From NCBI RefSeq assembly GCF_001865575.2, contig NZ_CP017561.2:2294001-2358000 (forward strand): a stretch of 64,000 nt of DNA. Reading direction: 5' to 3'. Below are positions 28,261 to 38,067 of the stretch, piece by piece (the first letter of the stretch is position 1; every line of letters starts with the position of its first letter). The translations under genes and the position numbers were made by a program. This DNA comes from Paraburkholderia sprentiae WSM5005 (GTDB taxonomy: Bacteria; Pseudomonadota; Gammaproteobacteria; Burkholderiales; Burkholderiaceae). The notes under the pieces were generated by a model. That model saw only the letters and a program-made list of their open reading frames with translations, did not search any database and was not told the DNA's origin.

Positions 28261-29766
28261 GTGCAGTCTCCGGTATCCAAAGGGATCGCCGCAGCCGCGG
28301 TTCTTACGATCCTATTAACAATCGCCGGATGTGCAAGTACCGGAGGTGTCGCGCCGCAAGCGCACACGATCGATCCTGCGTCGCTCGACGCCGGCAACGC
28401 GATCCGCGCTGCCAACGCCGACGCGCAGTGGCCCGCCGCCGACTGGTGGCGCGCCTACAACGACCCGCAGCTGGACCGGTGGATCGCGGACGCGCAGGCC
28501 GGCAATCCCAGTCTCGCGCTCGCCCAGGCGCGCGTGCGCGAAGCGGCGTCGATGGCCGGCGTCGCGCGCGCGGCGCTCGCGCCGCACGTCAACGGCAGCC
28601 TGTCGATTCAGCGCCAGCAGTGGGCCGACAACGTGTTCTACGGTCCGGGGCCGTTGGCGGGCGAACAGTCGTGGAACAACACCGGCACGCTCGGCCTCGC
28701 GTATCACCTCGATTTCTGGGGCAAGGACAAGAACGCCGCCGAGCGCGCGCTCGACCTCGCGCACGCCAGCGCCGCCGACGCGCGCGCCGCGCAACTCGAA
28801 CTGCAGGCCAATGTCGTGCGCACCTATATCGAGATGTCGCTGAACTACGCGTTGCTCGACATCGCAAAGGCCACGTTGCAGCAGCAGCAACAGATCGTCG
28901 ACCTCGCGAACCGGCGCCTGAAGGGTGGCATCGGCACGCAGCTCGAAGTGAGCCAGGCCGAAACGCCGATGCCCGAGTACGAGCGCCAGATCGACGCGAT
29001 CGACGAGAAAATCGCGCTTGGCCGCAACCAGTTAGCCGCGCTCGCCGGCAAAGGTCCGGGCGCCGGCGACGCGATCCAGCGCCCGACGCTGTCGCTCGCC
29101 GCGCGCGCCGGTCTGCCGGCCGCGCTGCCCGCGGATCTGATCGGCCACCGCCCCGACGTGGTCGCGGCGCGCTGGACGGTCGCCGCCCAGGCGCGCGGCA
29201 TCGACGTCGCGAAGGCCGGGTTCTATCCGGACATCAACCTGCTGGCGTCGATCGGCGGTTATGCGGCGATGGGGCCGCTGTTCCAGTTCCTGAAGAGTCC
29301 GTCGCATAGCTGGAGCGTGGGCCCCGCGCTGACGCTGCCGATCTTCGACGGCGGCCGGCTGCGCTCGCAGCTCGGCGCGGCGTCGGCGGGCTACGACGAG
29401 GCGGTCGAGCGCTACAACCAGTCGATCGTGGGTGCGCTCAAGGACATCTCCGACCAGGTGATCCGCATCCGCTCGCTGACCACCCAGGCCGACGACGCCG
29501 ACCGCTCGGTCGCCGCCGCGCGCAGGAACTACGAGCTCTCGCGCGAAGGTTACCGGCGCGGTTTGAGCGACTATCTGAACGTGCTGGTCGCGCAAACCCA
29601 GTTGCTGCGCGCGCAGGAAGGCGTCGCGAAGGTGCGCGCCGAGCGCCTCGGCGCACATGCATCGTTGATGACGGCGCTCGGCGGCGGCCTCGACGATCCG
29701 GCCAACGGTCCGCGCGATAGCGAGACCGCCTCGCGCGCCCCGAATGCGCCCGCGTCCAGGCAATGA
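28261..29766 (+). CDS. NodT-type outer-membrane efflux lipoprotein
   Basis: The 501-residue outer-membrane channel of a tripartite efflux system. An N-terminal signal with lipobox IAGC (Cys about residue 24) predicts a lipoprotein. The body has two OEP repeats with Ala-rich coiled coils and the NodT patterns SWNNTGTLGLAYHLDFWGKD and VGPALTLPIFDGGRLR. The start is the GTG after GGAGG; a TTG four codons upstream overlaps that site and is rejected. It overlaps the FUSC gene by four bases. Confidence 0.93.
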   Translation: MQSPVSKGIAAAAVLTILLTIAGCASTGGVAPQAHTIDPASLDAGNAIRAANADAQWPAADWWRAYNDPQLDRWIADAQAGNPSLALAQARVREAASMAGVARAALAPHVNGSLSIQRQQWADNVFYGPGPLAGEQSWNNTGTLGLAYHLDFWGKDKNAAERALDLAHASAADARAAQLELQANVVRTYIEMSLNYALLDIAKATLQQQQQIVDLANRRLKGGIGTQLEVSQAETPMPEYERQIDAIDEKIALGRNQLAALAGKGPGAGDAIQRPTLSLAARAGLPAALPADLIGHRPDVVAARWTVAAQARGIDVAKAGFYPDINLLASIGGYAAMGPLFQFLKSPSHSWSVGPALTLPIFDGGRLRSQLGAASAGYDEAVERYNQSIVGALKDISDQVIRIRSLTTQADDADRSVAAARRNYELSREGYRRGLSDYLNVLVAQTQLLRAQEGVAKVRAERLGAHASLMTALGGGLDDPANGPRDSETASRAPNAPASRQ

Positions 29767-31988
29767 AGCCCATGTCCCGCTCGCCCTCTCCGTCGAACGC
29801 GCGCCTGGCGTCGTTCGCCGCGCTCTACGAGGCCGCCGCCCACTGGGCGCGGACCGACGGCCTCGTGTGGATCTATCTGTTCAAGGCGCTCGCCGCGTGC
29901 TTCCTCGCGCTCGGCATCGCGATGAAGCTCGACCTGCCGCAGCCGCGCACCGCGATGACCACCGTGTTTATCGTGATGCAGCCGCAAAGCGGCGCGGTGT
30001 TCGCGAAGAGCTTCTACCGGATCTGCGGCACGCTGGTCGGTCTCGTCGTGATGCTCGCGCTGATCGGCCTGTTCGCGCAGCAGCCGGAGCTGTTCATCAT
30101 CTCGACCGCGATCTGGGTCGGCATCTGCACCGCAGGCGCCGCGCGCAACCGCAACTTCCGTTCGTACGGCTTCGTGCTGGCCGGCTACACGGCCGCGCTG
30201 ATCGGCATCCCCGCGTCGCAGCATCCGGATGGCGCGTTCCTGAGCGCGCTCACGCGGGTCGCGGAAGTCGTGATCGGCATCATCTGCGCGGGCGCGATCA
30301 GCGGCCTCGTGTTTCCTCAGTTCGCCGGTCTGCAGATGCGCGGCACCGTGCGCGCACGATTTTCGGCGTTCGTCGAGTACGTGTCGGCGTCGCTTGCCGG
30401 CCGTAACGACCGCGCGCAGATCGAGGCGACCAATGCGCGCTTCGTCGCCGACATCGTCGGCTTCGAAGCCGCGCGCAGCATCGCCGTGTTCGAAGGCCCC
30501 GAAGCGCGGATGCGCGGCGGGCGCCTCGCGCGCCTGAACAGCGAGTTCATGACCGCGTCCACGCGCTTTCATGCGCTGCATCAGCTGATGAACCGTCTGC
30601 GCGAGAACGGCACGCACGGCGCGTCGATTGCCATCGCCGCGCTCGAGCCGTACTTCAAGGAGATCGCGCCGTTGCTGGCGAAGTCGGGCGAGCCGGTGCT
30701 GAGCGCGGCCGACGCCGCGCACGCCGCCGCGCAGCTCGACACGTACAAGGGCGAATTGCCGACCCGCGTGCGGGCGACGCGCAGCGAACTCGAAACGCAC
30801 CCCGACGCGCCGCTGCTCGATTTCGACACGGCCGCCGAGCTGCTGTACCGCTTCATCGACGATCTGCACGCCTACGCGGCAACCTACGCGTCGCTTGCAG
30901 TCGACACGCACGCGCGCGAACGCTGGATCGAGCGCTACGAGCCGAAGACCAACGCGATCGCGGCCGGCGTCGCGGGCCTGCGGGCCGCCATCGTGATGAT
31001 CGTGCTCGGCGCGTTCTGGATCGCGACCGCGTGGCCGAGCGGCGCGACGCTGACGCTTAACGCGGCGGCCGTGTGCGCGCTCGCGTCGGCGTCGCCGGAC
31101 CCGAAGGGCACCGCGTTCCAGATGGCCGGCGGCACGCTACTCGCGACGCTGATGGGCCTGGTCGCGGTGTTCGGCGTGTTTCCGCACATCGACGGTTTCG
31201 CGATGCTGTGCGTCGCGCTCGCGCCGTTTCTGCTGCTCGGCGTGTTCATGACCACGCGCCCGAGGCTCGCAGGCTACGGGGTCGGTTGTTGCATCTTCTT
31301 TTGCTTTCTCGCCGGGCCCGACAACGTGATGCACTACGACCCCAGCTCGTTCATGAACGACGCGCTCGCGCTGATGCTGTCGATGCTGGTGTCGTCGATC
31401 GCATTCGCGGTGCTGCTGCCGCCGTCGACGCCGTGGCTGCGCAACCGCCTGCTCGCGGACCTGCGCCGCCAGGTGGTGCTGGCGGGCCGTGCGGGTCTCA
31501 CACGTGTGCGCTCGCGCTTCGAAAGCGGCGCGCGCGATCTGATGTTCCAGATCAACGCGCTATCGCAGAACGAGCCCGAAACCAGGCGCGACACGCTGCG
31601 CTGGCTCTTTTCGGTGCTCGAGGTCGGCAACGCGGTGATCGACCTGCGCCGGGAACTCGCGACGCTGCCCAACGAGCCGCGCTACCACCAGGCGGCAGCG
31701 TGGCGCGGCGCGCTGCGCGCGCTGTTCGATGCGCTCGCGACGTTGTTCGCGCGGCCGCGGGAACGGCACTTCGCGCGCGCGCTCGCGGCCACCGCCGATG
31801 CGATCGCGCAGGTGCAGCAGACGATGGCCGGCTTCACGCTATCGCGCGAAGAACGCCATCAACTGTTGCGCATCCTCAGTCAACTGCATTTCATCCGTAC
31901 CGCGCTGCTCGATCCGCAGTCGCCGCTCGCCTCGGCGATCGGCGCGCGCGCCGACGCATCAGAAGAAGGAGTTCCTCATGCCGCGTGA
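29763..31988 (+). CDS. FUSC-family efflux pump, AaeB-like
   Basis: A 741-residue inner-membrane protein of the FUSC/aromatic acid exporter family. Two sets of hydrophobic helices (about residues 40-190 and 395-545) each precede a soluble helical region, the AaeB layout. MTTVFIVMQPQSGAVFAKS is a family signature. It is translated in overlap with the outer-membrane gene (ATGA) and followed by DUF1656 and HlyD genes. Export of hydroxylated aromatic acids is likely by family. Confidence 0.92.
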   Translation: MKPMSRSPSPSNARLASFAALYEAAAHWARTDGLVWIYLFKALAACFLALGIAMKLDLPQPRTAMTTVFIVMQPQSGAVFAKSFYRICGTLVGLVVMLALIGLFAQQPELFIISTAIWVGICTAGAARNRNFRSYGFVLAGYTAALIGIPASQHPDGAFLSALTRVAEVVIGIICAGAISGLVFPQFAGLQMRGTVRARFSAFVEYVSASLAGRNDRAQIEATNARFVADIVGFEAARSIAVFEGPEARMRGGRLARLNSEFMTASTRFHALHQLMNRLRENGTHGASIAIAALEPYFKEIAPLLAKSGEPVLSAADAAHAAAQLDTYKGELPTRVRATRSELETHPDAPLLDFDTAAELLYRFIDDLHAYAATYASLAVDTHARERWIERYEPKTNAIAAGVAGLRAAIVMIVLGAFWIATAWPSGATLTLNAAAVCALASASPDPKGTAFQMAGGTLLATLMGLVAVFGVFPHIDGFAMLCVALAPFLLLGVFMTTRPRLAGYGVGCCIFFCFLAGPDNVMHYDPSSFMNDALALMLSMLVSSIAFAVLLPPSTPWLRNRLLADLRRQVVLAGRAGLTRVRSRFESGARDLMFQINALSQNEPETRRDTLRWLFSVLEVGNAVIDLRRELATLPNEPRYHQAAAWRGALRALFDALATLFARPRERHFARALAATADAIAQVQQTMAGFTLSREERHQLLRILSQLHFIRTALLDPQSPLASAIGARADASEEGVPHAA

Positions 31989-32178
31989 TATCGCCGTGCT
32001 CGATGCGTATGTGCCGGCCATTGTGCTGCTGTTCATCGCAGGCGCCGCGCTGACCTGGCTGCTGGATCGCGTGATCGCCTATACCGGCCTCTATCGCGTG
32101 GTGTGGCATCCCTCCCTGTTCCGGGCCAGCTTGCTCGTGTCTGTGTGCGGCCTTCTCGGCCTCGCCGTTTATCGTTGA
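31978..32178 (+). CDS. DUF1656 (AaeX-like) small membrane protein
   Basis: A 66-residue protein with two hydrophobic helices, beginning MPRDIAVLDAYVPAIVLLFI, matching DUF1656/AaeX. It overlaps the end of the FUSC gene by 11 bases and has an AGAAGGAG site inside it. It always travels with AaeAB-type pumps; its role is unknown. Confidence 0.92.
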   Translation: MPRDIAVLDAYVPAIVLLFIAGAALTWLLDRVIAYTGLYRVVWHPSLFRASLLVSVCGLLGLAVYR

Positions 32179-32191
32179 TCAGAGTCGAAAC

Positions 32192-33109
32192 ATGACCATC
32201 CGAAATCTTGTGGGCTTCATCGCGACAGCCGTCATTTTCATCGTCGCGATCCTGATTGGGCGCGTGCTGTGGGTCCATTACATGGACGAACCGTGGACCC
32301 GCGACGGCCGCGTGCGCGCCGAGATTGTCAACGTCGCGCCGGACGTGTCGGGCGCGATCGTCGCTCTGCCGGTCAAGGACAACCAGTTCGTGAAAAGGGG
32401 CGATCTGCTGATGCAGATCGATCCGTCGCACTACCAGATCGCGGTCGAGCAGGCGCAGGCTGCCGTTGCCGCGCGCAAGGCCGAGTTGCAGATGAAGCGC
32501 GACGACGCGCAACGTCGTGCCGATATGGATTCGCAGGTGGTGTCGAAGGAAAGCCGCGAAAACGCGACGCATACCGCGTCCGCCGCCGATGCCGCCTATC
32601 AGCAGGCGCTCGCCGCGCTCGATGCCGCGAAGCTGAACTTGGCGCGCACGCGCGTCGTGTCGCCGGTCGACGGCTATGTGACGAACCTCTCGGTGTTCCG
32701 CGGCGACTATGCGAGCGCCGGCGCCGCGAAGCTCGCGATCGTCGACAGTCACTCGTTCTGGGTGTATGGCTACTTCGAGGAAACCAAGCTGCCGCACGTG
32801 CGCGTCGGCGACCCGGCCGAAGTGCGCCTGATGAGCGGCGGCACGCTGCAGGGCCATGTGGAAAGCATCTCGCGCGGCATCTACGATCGCGACAATCCGC
32901 AAAGCCACGAGCTGCTCGCGGACGTGAATCCGACCTTCAACTGGGTGCGCCTCGCGCAGCGCGTGCCGGTGCGCGTGAAGATCGACTCGGTGCCCGCCGA
33001 CGTGATGTTGGCGGCGGGCACGACCTGCACGGTGATCGTGCGGCCGGGGTCCGGGGTTGCGTCGGGCTCCGCGTCGGTGCCGGTGTCCGGATCGAACAAC
33101 GCGAGCTGA
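32192..33109 (+). CDS. HlyD/AaeA-type membrane-fusion protein
   Basis: The 305-residue periplasmic adaptor of the same pump. One N-terminal membrane anchor (about residues 7-28) is followed by a biotinyl-lipoyl-like domain (VAPDVSGAIVALPVKDNQFV), a short alpha hairpin, and a beta-barrel region (NLARTRVVSPVDGYVTNLSV, FWVYGYFEETKLPHV). The C-terminus ends in a Gly/Ser/Val low-complexity stretch. It is the last gene of the operon and stops 20 bases before the convergent chemoreceptor gene. Confidence 0.93.
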   Translation: MTIRNLVGFIATAVIFIVAILIGRVLWVHYMDEPWTRDGRVRAEIVNVAPDVSGAIVALPVKDNQFVKRGDLLMQIDPSHYQIAVEQAQAAVAARKAELQMKRDDAQRRADMDSQVVSKESRENATHTASAADAAYQQALAALDAAKLNLARTRVVSPVDGYVTNLSVFRGDYASAGAAKLAIVDSHSFWVYGYFEETKLPHVRVGDPAEVRLMSGGTLQGHVESISRGIYDRDNPQSHELLADVNPTFNWVRLAQRVPVRVKIDSVPADVMLAAGTTCTVIVRPGSGVASGSASVPVSGSNNAS

Positions 33110-33129
33110 GGTTCGCCTGGAGCTCCGTC

Positions 33130-34731
33130 CTATAGCCTGAACTGCCCCACCATCGCCTTCAGCCCGCGTGCCTGATCGTCGAGCGAGCGGGCCGCGGCGG
33201 TGGCTTCCTCCACCAGCGCGGCGTTCTGCTGCGTCCCCGCGTCCATCTGCGTGACCGCGAGATTGATCGCCTCGATACCGACGCTCTGTTCGGACGACGC
33301 CGCCGAAATCTCACCCATGATGTCGGTCACGCGCTTCACGGCCTTCACGACTTCGTCCATCGTCTGACCGGCATCCGCGGCGAGCGTCGAGCCGTTGGCG
33401 ACGCGCTCGACCGAGGCCTGGATCAAGCCCTTGATCTCCTTCGCGGCCGCCGCGCTGCGCTGCGCGAGATTGCGCACTTCCGCGGCGACGACCGAAAAGC
33501 CGCGCCCATCCTCGCCCGCGCGTGCCGCCTCGACGGCCGCGTTCAACGCGAGAATGTTGGTCTGGAACGCGATCCCCTCGATCACGCCGATGATGTCGCC
33601 GATGCTGCGCGCGCTGTCGTTGATGTCGTTCATCGTCGCGACCACGCGGCTCACCACCGCACCGCCCTGCTCGGCGATCGCCGACGCGTTGTTCGCGAGC
33701 GTGCTCGCCTGCTTCGCATTGTCGGCGTTCTGACGCACCGTCGAGGTCAGTTGCTCCATGCTGCTCGCGGTGCGCTCGAGCGCGAGCGCCTGCTGCTCGG
33801 TGCGCAGCGACAGATCGAGATTGCCCATCGAAATCTGCCCGGACGCGGTCGCGATCGCATCGGCGCTCGACGCGATGTCCGCGACCGTCGTCGCGAGTCC
33901 GCTTTGCATGTCGGACAGCGCGAACAGCATGCTCGCACGGTCCTTGCCGCCGAGTGCGATGCGGTTGGACAGATCGCCCGCGGCGATGCGGCGCGCGATC
34001 TCCTTCGCGTACGCGGGCTCGCCGCCGAGCTGCGCGGTGAGCCGCCGCACGACCCATGCGGCGATGCCGAACGCGAGCACGATCAGCGCAAGCGTGATCG
34101 CCGCGATCATCACGAACGACGAATGGTAGATGAAGCCGGACGCGTCGATCGTCGCCTTCGCGGCGGTGCCGCGCTGCGCGACGAGTCCGTCGACGAGCTT
34201 TTCGAGCTTGCCGGTTTCGACGAACAGCGACACGTCCTGCGTGCCGACCTGCCAGTTCATCTGCGACAGATCGAGCGGTTGCGCTTTCACGAGCGTGACG
34301 AAGTCGCGCAGATGGGTGCTCCATGCCGCGACCGCCGCGGCGAACGCCTTCTGCTCGCCGAGCGCCTTCGCGTCCGACGTATCGACGTACTGCTGGAGCG
34401 TGCGCAGCTGTTCGCTCAGACCGGCCAGGCCGCGCTCGATGTCGGCGCCGAGCTCGTCGCGCTCCTTCGCGGTGGTCGCGGTCAGCAGCATCTTTTGCGC
34501 GCGGCTCGCGCGCAGCATGTGGCCGCGCGCTTCCTCGGCGGCACGGCTCGCGACGTGGCCCTGGTCGTAGATCGATTGCGCGGACGCGTTCAGCCGGCCG
34601 ATCTGCAGTAGCGAAAAGACGCCGATCAGCAGCGTGCCGGCGAGCAGGATCGCGAACGCGATGCGCAGCGTCGCCTTCACCGACAGGCCGTTGAACTTCA
34701 TTGCCGCTGCGCTGTTTGCCACTGCCTTCAT
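33130..34731 (-). CDS. Methyl-accepting chemotaxis protein
   Basis: A chemoreceptor of about 533 residues. It has a membrane segment near the N-terminus ([20 protein letters not shown]), a four-helix-bundle periplasmic domain, a second membrane segment, HAMP, and the signalling hairpin with [20 protein letters not shown] and [16 protein letters not shown]. It ends VGQFRL with no CheR-tethering pentapeptide. Three close ATGs (34740, 34731, 34701) are possible starts; I use the middle one, which has GGGGA just upstream. The ligand is unknown. Confidence 0.92.
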   Translation of the reverse strand: MKAVANSAAAMKFNGLSVKATLRIAFAILLAGTLLIGVFSLLQIGRLNASAQSIYDQGHVASRAAEEARGHMLRASRAQKMLLTATTAKERDELGADIERGLAGLSEQLRTLQQYVDTSDAKALGEQKAFAAAVAAWSTHLRDFVTLVKAQPLDLSQMNWQVGTQDVSLFVETGKLEKLVDGLVAQRGTAAKATIDASGFIYHSSFVMIAAITLALIVLAFGIAAWVVRRLTAQLGGEPAYAKEIARRIAAGDLSNRIALGGKDRASMLFALSDMQSGLATTVADIASSADAIATASGQISMGNLDLSLRTEQQALALERTASSMEQLTSTVRQNADNAKQASTLANNASAIAEQGGAVVSRVVATMNDINDSARSIGDIIGVIEGIAFQTNILALNAAVEAARAGEDGRGFSVVAAEVRNLAQRSAAAAKEIKGLIQASVERVANGSTLAADAGQTMDEVVKAVKRVTDIMGEISAASSEQSVGIEAINLAVTQMDAGTQQNAALVEEATAAARSLDDQARGLKAMVGQFRL

Positions 34732-34740
34732 AGTCCCCAT

Positions 34741-35120
34741 CCCCACGTGTCGACGCGCCGGAAAGGTCGGTTCCGGCGTCCCCGCTTGTCTCTCCGGGTC
34801 TACGGCAACCTGCTGTGCGATCTTGAATGTCGCGCGATCGGACTGCGGCGGGTCGTGCGCCGCTTGTCGTTCCCGGAGCCCATGTTCGACGCGCCGCTTC
34901 GTGAGCCGCGCCGTCGCGAGCGCTTTATACCGTAGACAAAAATCCGCCAAAAATTCGTCGACGGGTCGGAGTACGACGATCGGTCATCCGTCCCCGTGTC
35001 TGATTCGCAACAAAACTTGTCCTTACATTTCGCTCCGGCCACATTAGACTTCCGCTAAATACCGAAACACGCCGATTTTTCCTTTCATCTCACCGTTTGC
35101 CTGATCTTTTTCTTCTGCGT
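34741..35120. other. Divergent spacer between chemoreceptor and fsr
   Basis: About 380 bases without a credible gene. It becomes AT-richer towards 34920-35110. I see no clear sigma-28 promoter for the chemoreceptor and no strong terminator or repeat. Confidence 0.4.
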
Positions 35121-36356
35121 ATGGAAACGAGTCTCGATAAAACCGCCCTCGCCGGCGCCTCCGCCACGCCGGCGGCCGCCAAGGTGCAGCGCACGGTGTA
35201 TTCCGTGCTCGGCGCGATCAGCTTTTCGCATCTGCTCAACGACATGATCCAGTCGTTGATCCTCGCCATCTATCCGATGTTCAAGGACAACTTCTCGTTG
35301 TCGTTCGGGCAGATCGGTCTGATTACGCTGACCTATCAGATCACCGCGTCGCTGCTGCAGCCGCTCGTCGGCAGCTATACCGACAAGCACCCGAAGCCGT
35401 ACTCGCTGCCGGTCGGCATGGGCTTCACGCTGGCCGGCCTGTTGCTGATGTCGGTCGCGCCGAGCTTCGGCGTGCTGCTGATCGCCGCGGCGCTGGTCGG
35501 CTGCGGGTCGTCGGTGTTCCATCCGGAATCGTCGCGGGTCGCGCGGATGGCGTCGGGCGGCCGTCACGGTCTCGCGCAGTCGCTGTTCCAGGTCGGCGGC
35601 AATGCGGGGTCGTCGCTCGGGCCGCTGCTTGCCGCGCTGATCGTGATTCCGCACGGCCAGCGCAGCATCGCGTGGTTCTCAGCCGCGGCGCTCGTCGCGA
35701 TCGTCGTGCTCACGCAGATCGGCCGCTGGTACAAGCGTCATCCGTCGGTCAGGAAGGCGCGCGGCCAGAGTGCGCACGTGGCGCTGCCGCGTAACAAGGT
35801 CGTTCTGGCGATGAGCGTGCTGGTGCTGCTGGTGTTCTCCAAGTACTTCTACCTTGCGAGCATCAACAGCTACTTCACGTTCTATCTGATCGACAAGTTC
35901 CATCTGTCGGTGCAGGCCGCGCAGATCCATCTGTTCGTGTTCCTCGCGGCGGTCGCGGCGGGGACGGTGATCGGCGGGCCGATCGGCGACAGGGTCGGGC
36001 GCAAGTATGTGATCTGGGTGTCGATTCTTGGCGTCGCGCCGTTCACGCTGTTGCTGCCGTATGCGAATCTTTTCTGGACTGGGGTGCTGACGGTGGTGAT
36101 CGGGATTGTGCTCGCGTCGGCGTTCTCTGCGATTCTTGTTTATGCGCAGGAGTTGATTCCTGGGAAGGTCGGGATGGTTGCGGGGTTGTTTTTTGGGTTT
36201 GCGTTTGGGCTTGGTGGGGTGGGGGCCGCGGTGCTTGGGCAGCTTGCTGACGCTACCAGTATTGCGTTTGTTTATAAGGTTTGCTCGTTCTTGCCGTTGA
36301 TTGGGGTGTTGACTGTGTTGTTGCCGGATGTTGAGGGGAAGCGCGCTAGGGGGTGA
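35121..36356 (+). CDS. fsr: MFS transporter, fosmidomycin-resistance type
   Basis: A 411-residue, 12-helix MFS exporter closely resembling E. coli Fsr. It has ISFSHLLNDMIQSLILAIYP near the N-terminus, ALVGCGSSVFHPESSRVARM with MASGGRHGLAQSLFQVGGN, and GGPIGDRVGRKYVIWVSILG. The start METSLDKTAL is chosen for family length. The last ~80 codons change composition abruptly: wobble C is largely replaced by T and glycine becomes GGG, while the protein stays conserved. The gene ends 45 bases before the split repeat that carries the genomic island. Confidence 0.94.
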   Translation: METSLDKTALAGASATPAAAKVQRTVYSVLGAISFSHLLNDMIQSLILAIYPMFKDNFSLSFGQIGLITLTYQITASLLQPLVGSYTDKHPKPYSLPVGMGFTLAGLLLMSVAPSFGVLLIAAALVGCGSSVFHPESSRVARMASGGRHGLAQSLFQVGGNAGSSLGPLLAALIVIPHGQRSIAWFSAAALVAIVVLTQIGRWYKRHPSVRKARGQSAHVALPRNKVVLAMSVLVLLVFSKYFYLASINSYFTFYLIDKFHLSVQAAQIHLFVFLAAVAAGTVIGGPIGDRVGRKYVIWVSILGVAPFTLLLPYANLFWTGVLTVVIGIVLASAFSAILVYAQELIPGKVGMVAGLFFGFAFGLGGVGAAVLGQLADATSIAFVYKVCSFLPLIGVLTVLLPDVEGKRARG

Positions 36357-36400
36357 GCGCGTGGGGGTTGTGGGGTTTTTGTCGTTTGTCTAAGGGGGTT

Positions 36401-36451
36401 GGCCTTTCCTTGTGTTGCTATCGGTCTATTGGCGTTGCCCCTGTGCGGGGC
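36401..36451 (+). repeat. Left end of the repeat element split by the island
   Basis: These 51 bases match the first 51 bases of the intact element at 52,886-52,936, apart from a few changes near 36413-36420. The match stops exactly at the att core, and the remaining ~454 bases resume at 46,796. It begins GGCCTTTCCTTG like the intact copy. Confidence 0.92.
36433..36451 (+). other. attL core of the island
   Basis: The 19-mer CGTTGCCCCTGTGCGGGGC is identical to the 19-mer at 46,777-46,795. Bases on its left match the uninterrupted repeat element and bases on its right do not, the pattern of a left integration junction. The core contains a short palindrome, GCCCC-TGTGC-GGGGC. Confidence 0.88.
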
Positions 36452-36616
36452 TACTTGACTGTTTCTCGCGGTGTACTAGAGTTCATCTTCGTCAGAACAT
36501 CTTTTAAAAATCAAGACCTTAAGTCTATCCCGTTATCCACGGGTCTACAACGTTTAGCGGCGTGGATTGTCCTTTTTCAGTCCCCGCGCCGCGAACCGTC
36601 ACTTGAGGAAAGAAAA

Positions 36617-37939
36617 ATGACGAAGCAACTGCAACGCATCAACCGCGAAACGATCCGCCGGCTCGAAGCCGAGCGCATCGCCACGATAGCGAACGGCGGC
36701 GCGCCGAAACTGCGCGATATCTATGACGACCAGCTGCGCGGCTTCGGACTGCGTATGCGGCCGAACGGCTCCGTGTCGTTCGTGTATCGCTGGTCATCGC
36801 CGACTGGGCAGCAGAAGGCGACGCTCGGCCGCTGGCCAGCGATGGGCGTCGAGGAAGCGCGCGCGGCCGTCCGCGCGTTTGTCTCGCGCGCCGATCACAA
36901 GGCCGACACGATACCGACGCGCGTCGCCAAACACGAGCGGCGCACGGCCGACACAAAGCTCTGCGCGATGCCGAGCGTGGGCCAGTATCTCGACGGCGAC
37001 TATGCGACGTACTGGCGAGGCACGACGAAGTCTGAGACGCCGGAACAGAACCTGAAGAACATCCGGCGCGACTTCCCCGACCTGCTGCCGAAGCGGCTCG
37101 ACGAAGTGACGCGGCCGATGATGAAGAAGTGGATCGAGCAGCGCGTCGCCGCAGGCTGCAAGCCCACGGGGATCAACCGCACGCTCGGCGCTATCGGTGG
37201 CCTGTTCTCGCACGCCGTTGAGCACGAAGTCATCGAACGCAATCCGTGCGCGCGGCTGCGCTGCAAGGTCGATCCCGAAGAGGACGAGCACGGCCGTGAA
37301 CTGGCGGTTGACGAAGAGTCGCGGCTGCGTGCCGCGCTCGACGCGCGCGAGACGCGTATCCGTGCCGGGGCGGCGGCGCGTCATGACGGCCGCAGGCTTG
37401 CCGCGGTTCCGGGCGATCATCATGTGTATGCCGATCACGTGAAGCCTGCGGTGCTACTCGCGCTGGCGACCGGCATGCGTCGCAGTGAGATCATGCGGCT
37501 CGAATGGCGGTCTGTCGATCTGAAGGCGAGGACGATCACGGTCGAGCCCGCCACGTCCAAGGTGAAGCGGCGCCGCGTCATCCCGTTGAATGCCGAGGCG
37601 TATGCGGTGTTGATGGCGTGGCGGCGTCAGGTGAAGTGGGCACGCGTGTTCACGAACGAGATCGGCGAGCCGCTGCGCGAGGTGCGCGACTGGAACAGGA
37701 TCAGGCGCGAAGCGAAGATCGAGGGCTTCCGGTTCATGGACACCCGCCACGATTTTGCGACCAAGCTGGTCAACGCGGACGCGTCGCAGTTTGACGTGCA
37801 GCGGCTGCTCGGCCACAAGGACAGCCGCATGTCGCAGCGCTACATGAAAACGCGCGAGACGAAGCTCGCAGAAGCGGTCGCGCTGCTCGACCGGCCGCGC
37901 GTATCCGGGACCGGCGACGACAGCGCCCAGGCCGCCTGA
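36617..37939 (+). CDS. Tyrosine recombinase (island integrase)
   Basis: A 440-residue phage-type integrase. It has an N-terminal DUF4102-like arm-binding region (about residues 25-95: LRDIYDDQLRGFGLRMRPNG), a core-binding SAM-like domain (about 125-230), and a catalytic domain. The first catalytic Arg is in ALATGMRRSEIMRLEW (~285), followed by TRHDF (~376), LLGHKD (~397) and the nucleophile Tyr in RYMK (~408). The His of the usual HxxR box is Met here (FMDTRH). The ATG at 36617 follows GAGGAAAG; the frame stays open upstream through attL, but without a ribosome site. It sits 165 bases inside attL. Confidence 0.93.
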   Translation: MTKQLQRINRETIRRLEAERIATIANGGAPKLRDIYDDQLRGFGLRMRPNGSVSFVYRWSSPTGQQKATLGRWPAMGVEEARAAVRAFVSRADHKADTIPTRVAKHERRTADTKLCAMPSVGQYLDGDYATYWRGTTKSETPEQNLKNIRRDFPDLLPKRLDEVTRPMMKKWIEQRVAAGCKPTGINRTLGAIGGLFSHAVEHEVIERNPCARLRCKVDPEEDEHGRELAVDEESRLRAALDARETRIRAGAAARHDGRRLAAVPGDHHVYADHVKPAVLLALATGMRRSEIMRLEWRSVDLKARTITVEPATSKVKRRRVIPLNAEAYAVLMAWRRQVKWARVFTNEIGEPLREVRDWNRIRREAKIEGFRFMDTRHDFATKLVNADASQFDVQRLLGHKDSRMSQRYMKTRETKLAEAVALLDRPRVSGTGDDSAQAA

Positions 37940-37961
37940 TCAACTCCCGTGCTCTACCGCC

Positions 37962-37987
37962 AAGCCCCCGCATGGGGGCTTTTTTTG
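37962..37987 (+). terminator. Terminator after the integrase gene
   Basis: A perfect 8-bp stem AAGCCCCC/GGGGGCTT (37962-37969 with 37974-37981, GCAT loop) is followed by a T run to 37986. It isolates integrase transcription from the replication genes downstream. Confidence 0.9.
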
Positions 37988-38067
37988 CGCCATGCCCCAG
38001 CTAACTGATTGATGCACAGCAGTTCACCGGCGTTAAGATGACTTCTGCGCAGTTCGCGGAGGTTTTT

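Noticed and set aside
36533..36541. DnaA-box-like TTATCCACG near the left end of the island
   Set aside because: A single 8-of-9 match; no cluster, so not evidence of an origin.
36353..36616. In-frame upstream extension of the integrase through attL
   Set aside because: The frame is open but crosses the repeat element and the junction; a ribosome site is present only at the ATG at 36617.
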